Shown in pieces: positions 37,646-47,110 of a DNA stretch of 64,000 bases (within the stretch, counting starts at the first letter, position 1; each line of letters starts with the position of its first letter). The stretch is taken from assembly GCF_004362525.1 (NCBI RefSeq), contig NZ_SNXS01000004.1, positions 310,001 through 374,000 of the forward strand, in the 5' to 3' direction. A program made the position numbers and the translations under genes. The DNA is from Roseateles toxinivorans. Its GTDB lineage: Bacteria > Pseudomonadota > Gammaproteobacteria > Burkholderiales > Burkholderiaceae_C. The notes under the pieces were generated by a model. It saw only the letters and a list, made by a program, of their open reading frames with translations. It was not told the DNA's origin and ran no database searches.

Positions 37646-38026
37646 TCAGCCTGCAAAGCGCGACCACAGGGCCGCCGCCCATATGCCACCACACAGCACC
37701 AGCGACAACAGCACCGCCGCACTGGCCAGGTCCTTGGCGCGCTTGGACAGATCGTGCAGCTCGAAGGACACGCGATCGATCGCCGCCTCGATGCCGGAGT
37801 TCAGCAGCTCGACAATCATCACCAGCAACACCGATCCCACCAGCAGCACCACCTCGACCCAGCTGCGCCCCAGCCAGAAGGCGCTGGGCATCAGCACCAG
37901 GGCCAGCCAGCACTCCTGGCGGAAGGCGTCCTCGCCCTTGTAGGCAGCCTGCAGGCCTGACATCGAATAGCCGAGGGCGCGCCGGATGCGATCCAGCCCT
38001 GTGCGGCCTTTGTAGGGGTTGCTCAT
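37646..38026 (-). CDS. dgkA: Diacylglycerol kinase
   Basis: A 126-residue inner-membrane kinase with three transmembrane helices. The N-terminal R-R-A-L-G-Y amphipathic segment, the E-D-A-F-R-Q-E pattern and [12 protein letters not shown] are typical of prokaryotic DgkA. It phosphorylates diacylglycerol to phosphatidate, recycling lipid from envelope polymer synthesis. The start overlaps the RDD gene stop by four bases (ATGA), so translation is coupled. Confidence 0.92.
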   Translation of the reverse strand: MSNPYKGRTGLDRIRRALGYSMSGLQAAYKGEDAFRQECWLALVLMPSAFWLGRSWVEVVLLVGSVLLVMIVELLNSGIEAAIDRVSFELHDLSKRAKDLASAAVLLSLVLCGGIWAAALWSRFAG

Positions 38027-38553
38027 GGCTTGTTGACGTTCTTCTTGACCGGCAACTGGGTGATCAGCTGGGTCTTGCACACTACGTCATGCAGGAACTG
38101 GCGCCGAGGCAGCAACAAGGAGAGCAGGGCGTAAATCAGCATGCCCAGCAACAAGGTGCCCAACACCGGGCCGGTGCCTTTGATGCCGTTGAGCTCGATG
38201 ACCAGCAGTGCCGGCGCGAACCACAGCAGAGCGGCAGCGTAGCGGGCTAGCGCGCGCACTTGACTCAGAGGGCGGCTCGCTTCGTCCACCACGCGCAGAT
38301 GCCAGGCTCTCATCGCCACGGTCTGACCGCCATGGGTCCAGAACCAGATGAAGTAAATGCCGAGCACGAGGAATTCGAAGGCCATCAGCCCGTAGCGGCC
38401 CTGCATGGCATTGCGCTGCTGGGTCAGGGCAGAGTAGAGGTAGCCGGCCACGAACACGACGCCGAACAGCACCACGCCTTCGTAGGTCAGACTGGCCAAG
38501 CGTCGCGCCAGGCCGGGCGCAGCCGCAGCCGGTTTCGAGAGGTCTTCGCTCAT
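38023..38553 (-). CDS. RDD-family membrane protein
   Basis: A 176-residue inner-membrane protein with about four hydrophobic segments and the RDD-type [12 protein letters not shown] start, [15 protein letters not shown] and FLHDVVCKT end motifs. RDD proteins are small membrane proteins of mostly unknown function, some proposed to be ion/proton antiporters. It overlaps the DUF3106 gene upstream and dgkA downstream by four bases each, so it belongs to the sigma-factor operon. Confidence 0.9.
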   Translation of the reverse strand: MSEDLSKPAAAAPGLARRLASLTYEGVVLFGVVFVAGYLYSALTQQRNAMQGRYGLMAFEFLVLGIYFIWFWTHGGQTVAMRAWHLRVVDEASRPLSQVRALARYAAALLWFAPALLVIELNGIKGTGPVLGTLLLGMLIYALLSLLLPRRQFLHDVVCKTQLITQLPVKKNVNKP

Positions 38554-39410
38554 GAGCGGTTGGCGTTGACTGATGCCGCCGGGCGCTTGGGCAGCAGGGT
38601 GTTCGGGTCCACCAACTCGGGCGAGGCCATGATCTTGGGCATGCCGCTTTGCTGGTGAGCCGGCGGTTTGGAAGTCTGATTGATCAGGGTGGTGGTCGCC
38701 CCGGGCTTGTTTTGTACAACCGTGGGCGCCACCGGCTTCGGTTGCGGCGCGCTGGCTCGCTGCGGCACCAGGTTGGACTTGGCCTGGTTGCCCAGCACGG
38801 GTTTGGCGATGGGAATGGCGCTCTTGCCGGTTTTGGCCTCGGTCTTCTTGGCCGCTTTGTCAGCCAGCACCTGGCGCTGCTCGGGCGCAAGCGCCTGATA
38901 GGCCTCCCATTTGGCCTGCCGTGACTCTGGCGCAATCTGCTGTGCCTGCTGATAGCCGATGCGTGCCTGGTTGCGTTCCACGGGCGACAGCTTGGCCCAA
39001 CTGCTCATGCGTTCCTGCACCCGAGCCTGCTCGTCCGCGGGGAGGGAGGGGAAGCGGGTGGCAATCTCCAGCCATTTGCGGCGGCGCGACAGGTCCAGGC
39101 TGTCCCAGTCCTTGGCAAGCGGTGACAGTGCTAGCTGCTGGCCTGGCGTCAGCTGCTTCCACAGGTAGAGATCTGGCACGGCAGACGTGCCCTGAGTCAG
39201 CGGTGTCTTCGGGGCTGGCGCTGCGACGAGTGGTGCAGCCTCGACGGGCGCAACCACGGGTGTCGTCTGCACAGCACTGGCCGCACCAGCGTCCTGGGCA
39301 AGTGCCTTGCCCTGCAAGCAGGCAAAGCAAAGCAGCCCCAGAGCGAGGCCGCTGATGAAAGCTGAAATTCGTCCTGAACTGCTGAGAGATCTATCCGCCA
39401 GTCGCGTCAT
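38550..39410 (-). CDS. DUF3106 domain exported protein
   Basis: A 286-residue protein with a signal peptide or N-terminal anchor (about residues 12-38, cleavage near ALA), a Pro/Ala-rich stretch, and the DUF3106 core at about 85-185 with repeated LTPGQQLAL/LAPEQRQVL patterns and predicted short helices. The tail is long, Lys/Gln/Pro-rich and low complexity. DUF3106 resembles the helical metal-sensing repeat proteins of the CpxP/Spy type only loosely, and that comparison is mine. Its stop overlaps the RDD start; the DUF3619 gene ends 12 bases upstream. Confidence 0.75.
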   Translation of the reverse strand: MTRLADRSLSSSGRISAFISGLALGLLCFACLQGKALAQDAGAASAVQTTPVVAPVEAAPLVAAPAPKTPLTQGTSAVPDLYLWKQLTPGQQLALSPLAKDWDSLDLSRRRKWLEIATRFPSLPADEQARVQERMSSWAKLSPVERNQARIGYQQAQQIAPESRQAKWEAYQALAPEQRQVLADKAAKKTEAKTGKSAIPIAKPVLGNQAKSNLVPQRASAPQPKPVAPTVVQNKPGATTTLINQTSKPPAHQQSGMPKIMASPELVDPNTLLPKRPAASVNANRS

Positions 39411-39422
39411 GCCCGGTTCCGA

Positions 39423-39881
39423 TTACTCTTCTTCTCCCGCCAGATACTCCGAGAAACCGGGGTCGCTGTAAGCGGTAGGTGGCAGATTGTCGGCCAACAA
39501 GGCCGTGTCCACATCGGCGGCGGCAAGGATTTGTTCGTACAACTGGCCCTCGTTGATCAACACCAGGCCCACCACAAGCGCCAGCAGTGGCAGCGCCGAA
39601 GCGAACTTGAGCCACCAGGGTGAGCGTTCCGGCCCACCACCGGACAGGGCGGCACTGCGGCCCATGCCCAGCAGGCCAAGGCTTGTTTCGCGTATCGGGT
39701 GTGGTTTGGCGCTGCGGACTTCGCGGGCGCGCTGAAGTGCCGATTCCCGCGCGAAGCGCAGGCGCTCACCAATATCGTGCGGCAACTGCTGGGAATGCTC
39801 GCTCAGGCATGCGCTGAGTCGCGAGCCAAAGCGCGCTTCCAAGGCTTCGGTGCCGGTATGGGGGCGAGTGATTTGATTCAT
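39423..39881 (-). CDS. DUF3619 family single-pass membrane protein (candidate anti-sigma factor)
   Basis: A 152-residue protein with a cytoplasmic N-terminal half rich in Arg and Glu, one transmembrane segment near residues 92-112 and a short periplasmic tail. The start overlaps the sigma-factor stop by four bases (ATGA). That arrangement, small size and topology are what one would expect of an anti-sigma factor, although the sequence does not show a known zinc anti-sigma motif. The role is an inference. DUF3619 itself is a betaproteobacterial family of unknown function. Confidence 0.75.
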   Translation of the reverse strand: MNQITRPHTGTEALEARFGSRLSACLSEHSQQLPHDIGERLRFARESALQRAREVRSAKPHPIRETSLGLLGMGRSAALSGGGPERSPWWLKFASALPLLALVVGLVLINEGQLYEQILAAADVDTALLADNLPPTAYSDPGFSEYLAGEEE

Positions 39882-40444
39882 AGCGTGATTCCCTTTGCCC
39901 TCAATGCTTTTGCCAGCGCATGCACCGCCCGTGAGCAGTGGGTTTTGACGCTGCCTTCCGAGCAGCCCATGACGTCCGCCGTCTCGGCAACGTCAAGTTC
40001 TTCCCAGTAACGCAGCAAAAAGGCTTCTCGTTGACGTGTGGGAAGCTGCGCGACCTCACCTTCAATGGCAAGCAAGGTCTGTGCCCGTGAAACCTCATCA
40101 GCCGGGCTTTCAGCACCCAGCATGCCATCCTGCGACTCCAGTGACTCAAGCAAGTCAAAGTCGCCCTCGCCGTCGGCGCCCTCGAAGGCCGACATGTTCT
40201 GCATCACTGCATTGCGCACCTTCTGTCGCCGGAACCAGTCCATCGAGGCGTTGGACAGAATACGTTGGAACAGCAGCGGCAATTCGGCGGGCGGGCGATC
40301 GAGGTACTTCTCGGCCAGGCGAATCATGGAATCCTGCACGATGTCGAGCGCGGCATCTTCATCACGCACCAGATAGGCCGTGCGTTTGAAGGCGCGTTTT
40401 TCGACGCTCTTGAGAAAGTCGCTGAGTTCTTTGTCGGTGGCCAA
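39878..40444 (-). CDS. ECF-type RNA polymerase sigma factor
   Basis: A 188-residue sigma factor. Region 2 runs over DEDAALDIVQDSMIRLAEKY, and region 4 over TRQREAFLLRYWEELDVAETADVMGC and its helix-turn-helix SEGSVKTHCSRAVHAL. The start is most likely TTG at 40442-40444 (LATDKEL), which fits the family's usual opening; no upstream ATG gives a sensible N-terminus. It leads the minus-strand run DUF3619-DUF3106-RDD-dgkA-LOG. The divergent neighbour is ilvB. Confidence 0.88.
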   Translation of the reverse strand: MATDKELSDFLKSVEKRAFKRTAYLVRDEDAALDIVQDSMIRLAEKYLDRPPAELPLLFQRILSNASMDWFRRQKVRNAVMQNMSAFEGADGEGDFDLLESLESQDGMLGAESPADEVSRAQTLLAIEGEVAQLPTRQREAFLLRYWEELDVAETADVMGCSEGSVKTHCSRAVHALAKALRAKGITL

Positions 40445-40658
40445 TGGAGGGGATGAAGCGTTACGCAGCAATGCAAAGCGGGCGCGATTATCGCATTGCA
40501 AGCTTCGCTTTCCGATGCGAGAAGCCTGAAGCCTGTTGCGATGTGTTAATGTTGCGTCGCACAACAATTGGTCTCAAGCCGGCCGCCCGACCTGGGCTTC
40601 TCGTTTTTGACCGCGCAGGTTCCGAGTCCACCTCACGAGGGTGCGAGAAGGAGCACCA

Positions 40659-42470
40659 ATGGTTTTTCGTCAGAGAAATTCACAAAGGTTCGAAATGGAC
40701 ATGTCTAGCGCGGAAGTCAAGCGTGCCTCTATGGCACAACCGCAAAACACCCCCCCCGTGGAGCCCAATGGCTCCGAAATCCTCGTTCGCAGCCTGCAGG
40801 CCGAAGGTGTCAAATACCTTTGGGGCTATCCAGGCGGAGCGGTCCTCTACATCTACGACGCGCTGTACAAGCAAGACAGCATCCAGCATGTGCTGGTGCG
40901 CCACGAACAGGCCGCCGTGCATGCCGCTGACGGCTATGCCCGTGCCACCGGCGATGTAGGCGTGGCCCTGGTGACCTCGGGTCCGGGCGTGACGAATGCC
41001 ATCACCGGCATTGCCACCGCTTATATGGATTCGATTCCGATGGTGATCATCACCGGTCAGGTGCCCACACCTGCGATCGGCCTTGATGCCTTCCAGGAAT
41101 GCGACACGGTCGGCATCACCCGCCCCATCGTCAAGCACAACTTCCTGGTCAAGGATGTGCGCGATTTGGCCGTCACCTTGAAGAAGGCCTTCCACATTGC
41201 CCGCACCGGCCGTCCCGGTCCGGTGGTGGTGGACATCCCCAAGGATGTCTCGATGGCCAAGACGCCCTTCGTCTATCCGACCCATATCGAGATGCGCTCC
41301 TACAACCCGGTGCGCAAGGGTCATGCGGGTCAGATCCGCAAGGCCGTGCAGCTGTTGATGACGGCCAAGCGCCCGTACATCTACACCGGCGGCGGCGTGA
41401 TCCTGGGCAATGCCTCGGCCGAGTTGCGCGAACTTGTCAATCTGCTGGGCTATCCCTGCACCAACACCTTGATGGGCCTGGGCGCGTTCCCGGCCAGCGA
41501 TCCTCGTTTCCTGGGCATGCTGGGCATGCACGGCACCTACGAGGCGAACATGACCATGCAGAACTGCGATGTGCTGCTGGCCGTGGGCGCCCGTTTCGAT
41601 GACCGTGTGATCGGCAACCCCAAGCACTTCGGTTCGGTCGAGCGCAAGATCATCCACGTCGACATTGACCCCTCGTCAATTTCCAAGCGCGTGCGCGTGG
41701 ACATCCCCATCGTCGGTGACGTCAAGGATGTGTTGCAGGAGCTGATCGCCCAGATCAAGGAGGGCCAGGCGCGGCCCGATGCCCAAGCCTTGGCTTCGTG
41801 GTGGGGCCAGATCAACACCTGGCGTGGCCGCGAGTGCCTGAAGTACAAGACCTCGCCGGACGTGATCAAGCCGCAGGCGGTGGTCGAGGCACTCTGGAAC
41901 ATGACCAAGGACCGCGACACCTACATCACCTCGGACGTGGGGCAGCACCAGATGTGGGCCGCCCAGTACTACCGCTTCGACGAGCCGCGTCGCTGGATCA
42001 ATTCCGGTGGCCTGGGCACGATGGGCGTGGGCCTTCCCTATGCAATGGGCATCAAGCTGGCCAAGCCTGAGTCGGATGTGTTTTGCATCACCGGCGAGGG
42101 CTCGATCCAGATGTGCATTCAGGAGCTCTCGACCTGCCAGCAGTACAACACGCCGGTGAAGATCGTCTCGCTGAACAACCGCTATCTGGGCATGGTGCGG
42201 CAGTGGCAGGAGCTGGACTACGGCAAGCGCTACTCGCACAGCTATATGGATGCGCTGCCCAATTTCGTCAAGCTGGCCGAGGCCTATGGCCACGTCGGCC
42301 TGCTGGTCGAGAAGCCGGAGGACGTGGAGCCGGCTTTGCGCGAAGCAATGAAGTTGAAGGACCGCACGGTGTTCCTGGACGTGCGCACCGATCCTTCCGA
42401 GAATGTCTGGCCCATGGTGCAGGCAGGCAAGGGCATCTCCGAGATGCTGCTGGGTTCCGAGGACTTGTGA
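40659..42470 (+). CDS. ilvB: Acetolactate synthase large subunit
   Basis: A thiamine diphosphate enzyme of 603 residues from ATG 40659, or 591 from ATG 40695; AGGAG five bases before 40659 is the stronger ribosome-binding site. It makes acetolactate and acetohydroxybutyrate, the first common step of branched-chain amino acid synthesis. The [39 protein letters not shown], and [27 protein letters not shown] (ThDP-binding) motifs are complete. It is followed by ilvN and ilvC in the order typical of Burkholderiales, with a 164-base gap before ilvN. Confidence 0.96.
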   Translation: MVFRQRNSQRFEMDMSSAEVKRASMAQPQNTPPVEPNGSEILVRSLQAEGVKYLWGYPGGAVLYIYDALYKQDSIQHVLVRHEQAAVHAADGYARATGDVGVALVTSGPGVTNAITGIATAYMDSIPMVIITGQVPTPAIGLDAFQECDTVGITRPIVKHNFLVKDVRDLAVTLKKAFHIARTGRPGPVVVDIPKDVSMAKTPFVYPTHIEMRSYNPVRKGHAGQIRKAVQLLMTAKRPYIYTGGGVILGNASAELRELVNLLGYPCTNTLMGLGAFPASDPRFLGMLGMHGTYEANMTMQNCDVLLAVGARFDDRVIGNPKHFGSVERKIIHVDIDPSSISKRVRVDIPIVGDVKDVLQELIAQIKEGQARPDAQALASWWGQINTWRGRECLKYKTSPDVIKPQAVVEALWNMTKDRDTYITSDVGQHQMWAAQYYRFDEPRRWINSGGLGTMGVGLPYAMGIKLAKPESDVFCITGEGSIQMCIQELSTCQQYNTPVKIVSLNNRYLGMVRQWQELDYGKRYSHSYMDALPNFVKLAEAYGHVGLLVEKPEDVEPALREAMKLKDRTVFLDVRTDPSENVWPMVQAGKGISEMLLGSEDL

Positions 42471-42634
42471 TGGGCTGAAGTCCGGGGTCGGGTTCAGGGT
42501 TACCGCCCTGAGCCGGACCGCGGGCGAAGGCGCAGCACACCGACGAACATCTTTCTTCCATCGCAAGGCGTGGCCAAGGGCCTGCAGTTACCGCTGCCGG
42601 TCTGAAGAGCGCGTCAACACGAGGTTTTCCATCC

Positions 42635-43126
42635 ATGAAACACATCATTGCACTGCTCATCGAGAACGAGCCGGGCGCGCTGTCGCGTGTCGTCGGCCTG
42701 TTCTCGGCGCGCGGCTACAACATCGAGAGCCTGACGGTGGCCCCCACCGAAGACCCATCGCTGTCGCGCATGACCATACAGACCTCCGGCTCGGACGAGG
42801 TGATCGAGCAGATCACCAAGCACCTGAACCGCCTGATCGAGGTCGTCAAGGTCGTTGACCTGACCGAGGGCCATTACACCGAACGCGAGCTGATGCTGAT
42901 CAAGGTCCGAGCGGTCGGCAAGGAGCGCGAGGAGCTCAAGCGCACCTGCGATATCTTCCGCGGCCATGTGATCGACGTGACCGAGAAGACCTACACCATC
43001 GAGCTGACCGGCGATGCGTCCAAGCTCGATGCCTTCATCGAAGCGATAGACCGCGCCGCGATCCTTGAAACCGTACGCACCGGTGCCAGCGGCATCGGCC
43101 GCGGCGAGCGCATCCTTCGAGTTTGA
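42635..43126 (+). CDS. ilvN: Acetolactate synthase small (regulatory) subunit
   Basis: A 163-residue ACT-domain protein. The N-terminal ACT domain (MKHIIALLIENEPGALSRVVGLF, SARGYNIESLTV) binds valine for feedback inhibition, and the C-terminal half (ELMLIKVRAVG onward) completes the family. It activates and regulates IlvB. This is the ilvH/ilvN type by length; ilvC follows after 48 bases. The 164 bases upstream hold no gene. Confidence 0.95.
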   Translation: MKHIIALLIENEPGALSRVVGLFSARGYNIESLTVAPTEDPSLSRMTIQTSGSDEVIEQITKHLNRLIEVVKVVDLTEGHYTERELMLIKVRAVGKEREELKRTCDIFRGHVIDVTEKTYTIELTGDASKLDAFIEAIDRAAILETVRTGASGIGRGERILRV

Positions 43127-44191
<1,065 letters not shown>

Positions 44192-44216
44192 GGACTTCGG
44201 GGGCAGACCTTGAGAT

Positions 44217-44233
44217 CCCACGCAATGCGTGGG
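44217..44233. other. Short perfect hairpin after ilvC
   Basis: CCCACGC AAT GCGTGGG is a perfect 7-pair stem-loop 25 bases after the ilvC stop, without a T-run. Its role is unclear; it may stabilise the 3' end of the mRNA ahead of the terminator at 44272. Confidence 0.5.
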
Positions 44234-44271
44234 CCGAGAGCTCTGTCCTCGATTGACTCTACTATGGCCCC

Positions 44272-44304
44272 AAAGCCGCGTTGCCCTCAGGCACGCGGCT
44301 TTTT
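44272..44304 (+). terminator. Rho-independent terminator of ilvC
   Basis: AAAGCCGCGT and ACGCGGCTTT arms with an 11-base loop, followed by more T, between ilvC and pssA. Confidence 0.92.
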
Positions 44305-44334
44305 CTATGCACCCCTGTTGTATCCTTGCGCCCC

Positions 44335-45183
44335 ATGACCGATGCCAAGAACCGAACCCCGACCGAGCGCCACGACGACGAGTACGACGCCGCTCATGAA
44401 CCGGTCCGGCCGCGCCGCAAAGGCATCTATGTGCTGCCCAATGCGATCACGCTGGCCGCGCTGTTCTCAGGCTTCTACGCCATCGTGGCGGCGATGAATG
44501 GCCGCTTCGAATTTGCCTGCATCGCCATTTTCTGCTCCGCCGTGCTCGACAGCCTCGATGGACGGGTGGCGCGCATGACGAATTCGCAAAGTGCCTTCGG
44601 CGAGCAGATGGACAGCCTGTCCGATATGGTCAGCTTCGGTGCGGCTCCCGCCTTGATCGTCTATATCTGGGCGTTCAAGGACATGGGCAAGCTGGGCTGG
44701 ATTCCGGCCTTTGTCTATATCTCCGGTGCGGCCCTCCGGTTGGCACGCTTCAACGTCAATATTGGCGTGGTCGACAAACGCTTCTTCCAGGGACTGCCCA
44801 GTCCGGCGGCTGCGGCCATCGTCATCGGCATGATCTGGGCCTTTGACGATGCCGGTTTCAAGGACGTTACCCAGACCCCCTGGGTAGTCTGGACCGCATT
44901 CGGCATGACCTTGTTCGCCGGGCTGTCCATGGTCACTAATGCGCCGTTCTACAGCTTCAAGGTCTTTGGCGGCCGCCGCACGGTGCCTTTTGTGGTGCTG
45001 GTGGCGATTGCCCTGGCCATTGTGCTGATCAGCCAGAACCCGCCGGTCGGCCTGTTCGCGATCTTCTGCGCCTATGGGCTGTCGGGCTATGTGGTCTATG
45101 GCTGGCGGCGCGCCAAGGGCCGGCCGGTGAGCGTGATTTCGACCTCGACGGACGAGCCCGATGAAAAAGGTCTTCATCACTGA
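44335..45183 (+). CDS. pssA: CDP-diacylglycerol-serine O-phosphatidyltransferase
   Basis: A 282-residue integral membrane enzyme with about eight hydrophobic segments and an Arg-rich cytoplasmic N-terminus. The CDP-alcohol phosphotransferase signature DG-x2-AR-x8-G-x3-D-x3-D is visible as DGRVARMTNSQSAFGEQMDSLSD. It makes phosphatidylserine, the precursor of phosphatidylethanolamine. The start at 44335 was chosen because the longer frame crosses the ilvC terminator. Two perfect hairpins follow its stop. Confidence 0.94.
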   Translation: MTDAKNRTPTERHDDEYDAAHEPVRPRRKGIYVLPNAITLAALFSGFYAIVAAMNGRFEFACIAIFCSAVLDSLDGRVARMTNSQSAFGEQMDSLSDMVSFGAAPALIVYIWAFKDMGKLGWIPAFVYISGAALRLARFNVNIGVVDKRFFQGLPSPAAAAIVIGMIWAFDDAGFKDVTQTPWVVWTAFGMTLFAGLSMVTNAPFYSFKVFGGRRTVPFVVLVAIALAIVLISQNPPVGLFAIFCAYGLSGYVVYGWRRAKGRPVSVISTSTDEPDEKGLHH

Positions 45184-45190
45184 GCCCGGA

Positions 45191-45251
45191 CTCAAGTTCC
45201 GGAAGGAACTTGAGCCTGGCGAAGGCCAAATGGCGATACAAGCCATTTGGC
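45191..45251. repeat. Two consecutive perfect hairpins after pssA
   Basis: First hairpin: arms CTCAAGTTCC and GGAACTTGAG (45191-45200, 45205-45214) with a GGAA tetraloop. Second: arms GCCAAATGGC and GCCATTTGGC (45225-45234, 45242-45251) with a seven-base loop. No T-run follows either. They begin eight bases after pssA and end 40 bases before the leuA leader peptide. They could be a dispersed repeat element, an mRNA-stabilising structure, or a part of leuA regulation. Confidence 0.6.
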
Positions 45252-45290
45252 TGAGGAGCGGCGCAAAGCCCGTGCTATATTGAGTCCACG

Positions 45291-45347
45291 ATGTTGACCA
45301 CCGCTTACACGCTGCTACTACTACCCGAGGTGCACTGGGCGCGCTGA
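45291..45347 (+). CDS. leuL: leuA leader peptide
   Basis: An 18-residue reading frame (MLTTAYTLLLLPEVHWAR) with four consecutive leucine codons, of which three are the rare CTA. A Rho-independent terminator follows 29 bases after its stop and leuA begins about 100 bases after the leader's end. This is the anatomy of leucine attenuation: ribosome stalling at scarce charged tRNA-Leu should favour readthrough. A TATATT -10-like box lies 9 bases upstream of the ATG, so the leader may be close to leaderless. Confidence 0.85.
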   Translation: MLTTAYTLLLLPEVHWAR

Positions 45348-45376
45348 TCGCATTCGTCTTTAGATTTCCCCGCATC

Positions 45377-45417
45377 AACGGCCCGTTGCAACTCTGCAAG
45401 CGGGCCGTTTTGTTTTT
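45377..45417 (+). terminator. leuA attenuator terminator
   Basis: Perfect nine-pair stem AACGGCCCG (45377-45385)/CGGGCCGTT (45401-45409), with an inner TTGCA/TGCAA extension and a T-rich tail (TTTTGTTTTT), between the leader peptide and leuA. It is the intrinsic attenuator expected downstream of a Leu-rich leader. Confidence 0.93.
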
Positions 45418-45446
45418 GTCTTTCACTTTCTGCTCTGGAGATTCCC

Positions 45447-46988
45447 ATGTCCGACAAGCTCATCATCTTTGACACCACCTTGCGTGACGGCGAACAGTCG
45501 CCTGGCGCATCGATGACCAAGGACGAAAAGCTGCGCATCGCGCGCCAATTGGAGCGTCTGCGTGTCGACGTGATCGAGGCCGGCTTCGCTGCTTCCAGCA
45601 ATGGCGATTTCGAAGCGGTGAAGGCGATTGCCGACGCGGTGCGCGAGAGCACGATCTGCTCGCTGGCCCGGGCCAATGACCGTGATATCGCCCGTGCCGC
45701 CGAGGCTCTGAAGGGCGCGCAGCGCGCGCGCATCCACACCTTCATCGCCACCAGCGAACTGCATATGGAGAAGAAGCTGCGCATGACGCGCGAGCAGGTG
45801 CTGGAGCAGGCCCGGCTGTCGGTGCGCTTTGCCCGCAATCTGTGCGACGACATCGAGTTCTCGCCGGAGGACGGTTACCGCTCCGATATGGACTTCCTGT
45901 GCCGTGTGCTGGAGGCGGTGATCGCCGAAGGTGCGACCACGGTGAACATTCCCGACACGGTGGGCTATGCCATCCCCGAGCTGTACGGTAACTTCATCAA
46001 GACCCTGCGCGAGCGGGTGCCCAATGCCGACAAGGCGATCTGGTCGGTGCACTGCCACAACGACCTGGGCATGGCGGTGGCCAATTCGCTGGCCGGTGTG
46101 CAGATCGGCGGCGCGCGCCAGGTCGAGTGCACGATCAATGGCCTGGGCGAGCGGGCCGGCAACTGCTCGCTAGAGGAAATCGTCATGGCCGTGAAAACGC
46201 GACGCGACTACTTCAAGCTCGACCTGGGCATAGACGCGACGCAGATCGTGCCGGCCTCGCGCCTGGTGTCGCAGACCACCGGTTTCGTCGTCCAGCCGAA
46301 CAAGGCCGTGGTCGGCGCCAATGCCTTCGCCCACGCCTCGGGCATCCATCAGGATGGCGTGCTGAAGGCTCGCGACACTTACGAGATCATGCGTGCCGAG
46401 GACGTGGGCTGGGCGGCCAACAAGATCGTGCTGGGCAAGCTCAGCGGCCGCAATGCCTTCAAGCAGCGCCTGCAGGAACTGGGCATTGCGCTGGAGTCGG
46501 AGGCCGAGATCAATGCGGCGTTCGCGCGTTTCAAGGACCTGGCCGACCGCAAGAGCGAAATCTTCGACGAAGACATCCTGGCCCTGGTGATGGACGAGAC
46601 CGTCACCGCAGAGAACGAGCACTACCGGCTGTTGGCCCTGTCGCAGCATTCCGAGATGGGTGAACGGCCGCACGCCAGCGTGGCGTTCGCGGCGGGTGAT
46701 CGGGAGTTCCATGCCGAGAGCGATGGCAATGGCCCGGTCGATGCCAGCCTGAAGGCGATCGAGTCCAAGCTGGAAACTGGCGCCGAACTGGTGCTGTATT
46801 CGGTCAATGCGATCACCAGCGGCAGCACAGAATCACAGGGCGAAGTGACCGTGCGACTGCAGCACAGCGGCCGGGTGGTCAATGGGGTGGGCGCCGATCC
46901 GGACATTGTGGTGGCGTCGGCCAAGGCTTACCTGAGTGCGCTGAACAAGCTGCATAGCAAGGTCGAGCGGGTCGCCGCTCAGGGTTAG
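45447..46988 (+). CDS. leuA: 2-isopropylmalate synthase
   Basis: A 513-residue enzyme condensing 2-oxoisovalerate with acetyl-CoA, the committed step of leucine synthesis. The N-terminal TIM barrel holds [12 protein letters not shown] near residue 10 and the [13 protein letters not shown] metal-binding histidines; the C-terminal part is the regulatory domain that binds leucine. Length fits the standard bacterial type. It is preceded by the leader peptide and attenuator and followed by a terminator at 47011, so it forms a single-gene transcription unit. Confidence 0.97.
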   Translation: MSDKLIIFDTTLRDGEQSPGASMTKDEKLRIARQLERLRVDVIEAGFAASSNGDFEAVKAIADAVRESTICSLARANDRDIARAAEALKGAQRARIHTFIATSELHMEKKLRMTREQVLEQARLSVRFARNLCDDIEFSPEDGYRSDMDFLCRVLEAVIAEGATTVNIPDTVGYAIPELYGNFIKTLRERVPNADKAIWSVHCHNDLGMAVANSLAGVQIGGARQVECTINGLGERAGNCSLEEIVMAVKTRRDYFKLDLGIDATQIVPASRLVSQTTGFVVQPNKAVVGANAFAHASGIHQDGVLKARDTYEIMRAEDVGWAANKIVLGKLSGRNAFKQRLQELGIALESEAEINAAFARFKDLADRKSEIFDEDILALVMDETVTAENEHYRLLALSQHSEMGERPHASVAFAAGDREFHAESDGNGPVDASLKAIESKLETGAELVLYSVNAITSGSTESQGEVTVRLQHSGRVVNGVGADPDIVVASAKAYLSALNKLHSKVERVAAQG

Positions 46989-47010
46989 TGCTTAATTTGT
47001 GAGCACTAGT

Positions 47011-47050
47011 GCTTGCGAGGCCCAACTTTAGAAGGGCCTCGTAAGCTTTT
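47011..47050 (+). terminator. Rho-independent terminator of leuA
   Basis: Arms GCTTGCGAGGCCC (47011-47023) and GGGCCTCGTAAGC (47034-47046) pair over 13 positions with one G-U, with a 10-base loop and four T. A nested palindrome AGCACTAGTGCT (47002-47013) overlaps the left arm. Confidence 0.9.
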
Positions 47051-47110
47051 GATCTTGCGTGGGTTTTTTCTATCGCCTACACTGACTCACAGCTGTTACC
47101 GGGGGCTAGT

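Noticed and set aside
40568-40620. Possible attenuator hairpin (GCCC/GGGC, then GTTTTT) upstream of ilvB
   Set aside because: The stem is only four pairs and no leader peptide with branched-chain codons is visible, unlike the leuA case.
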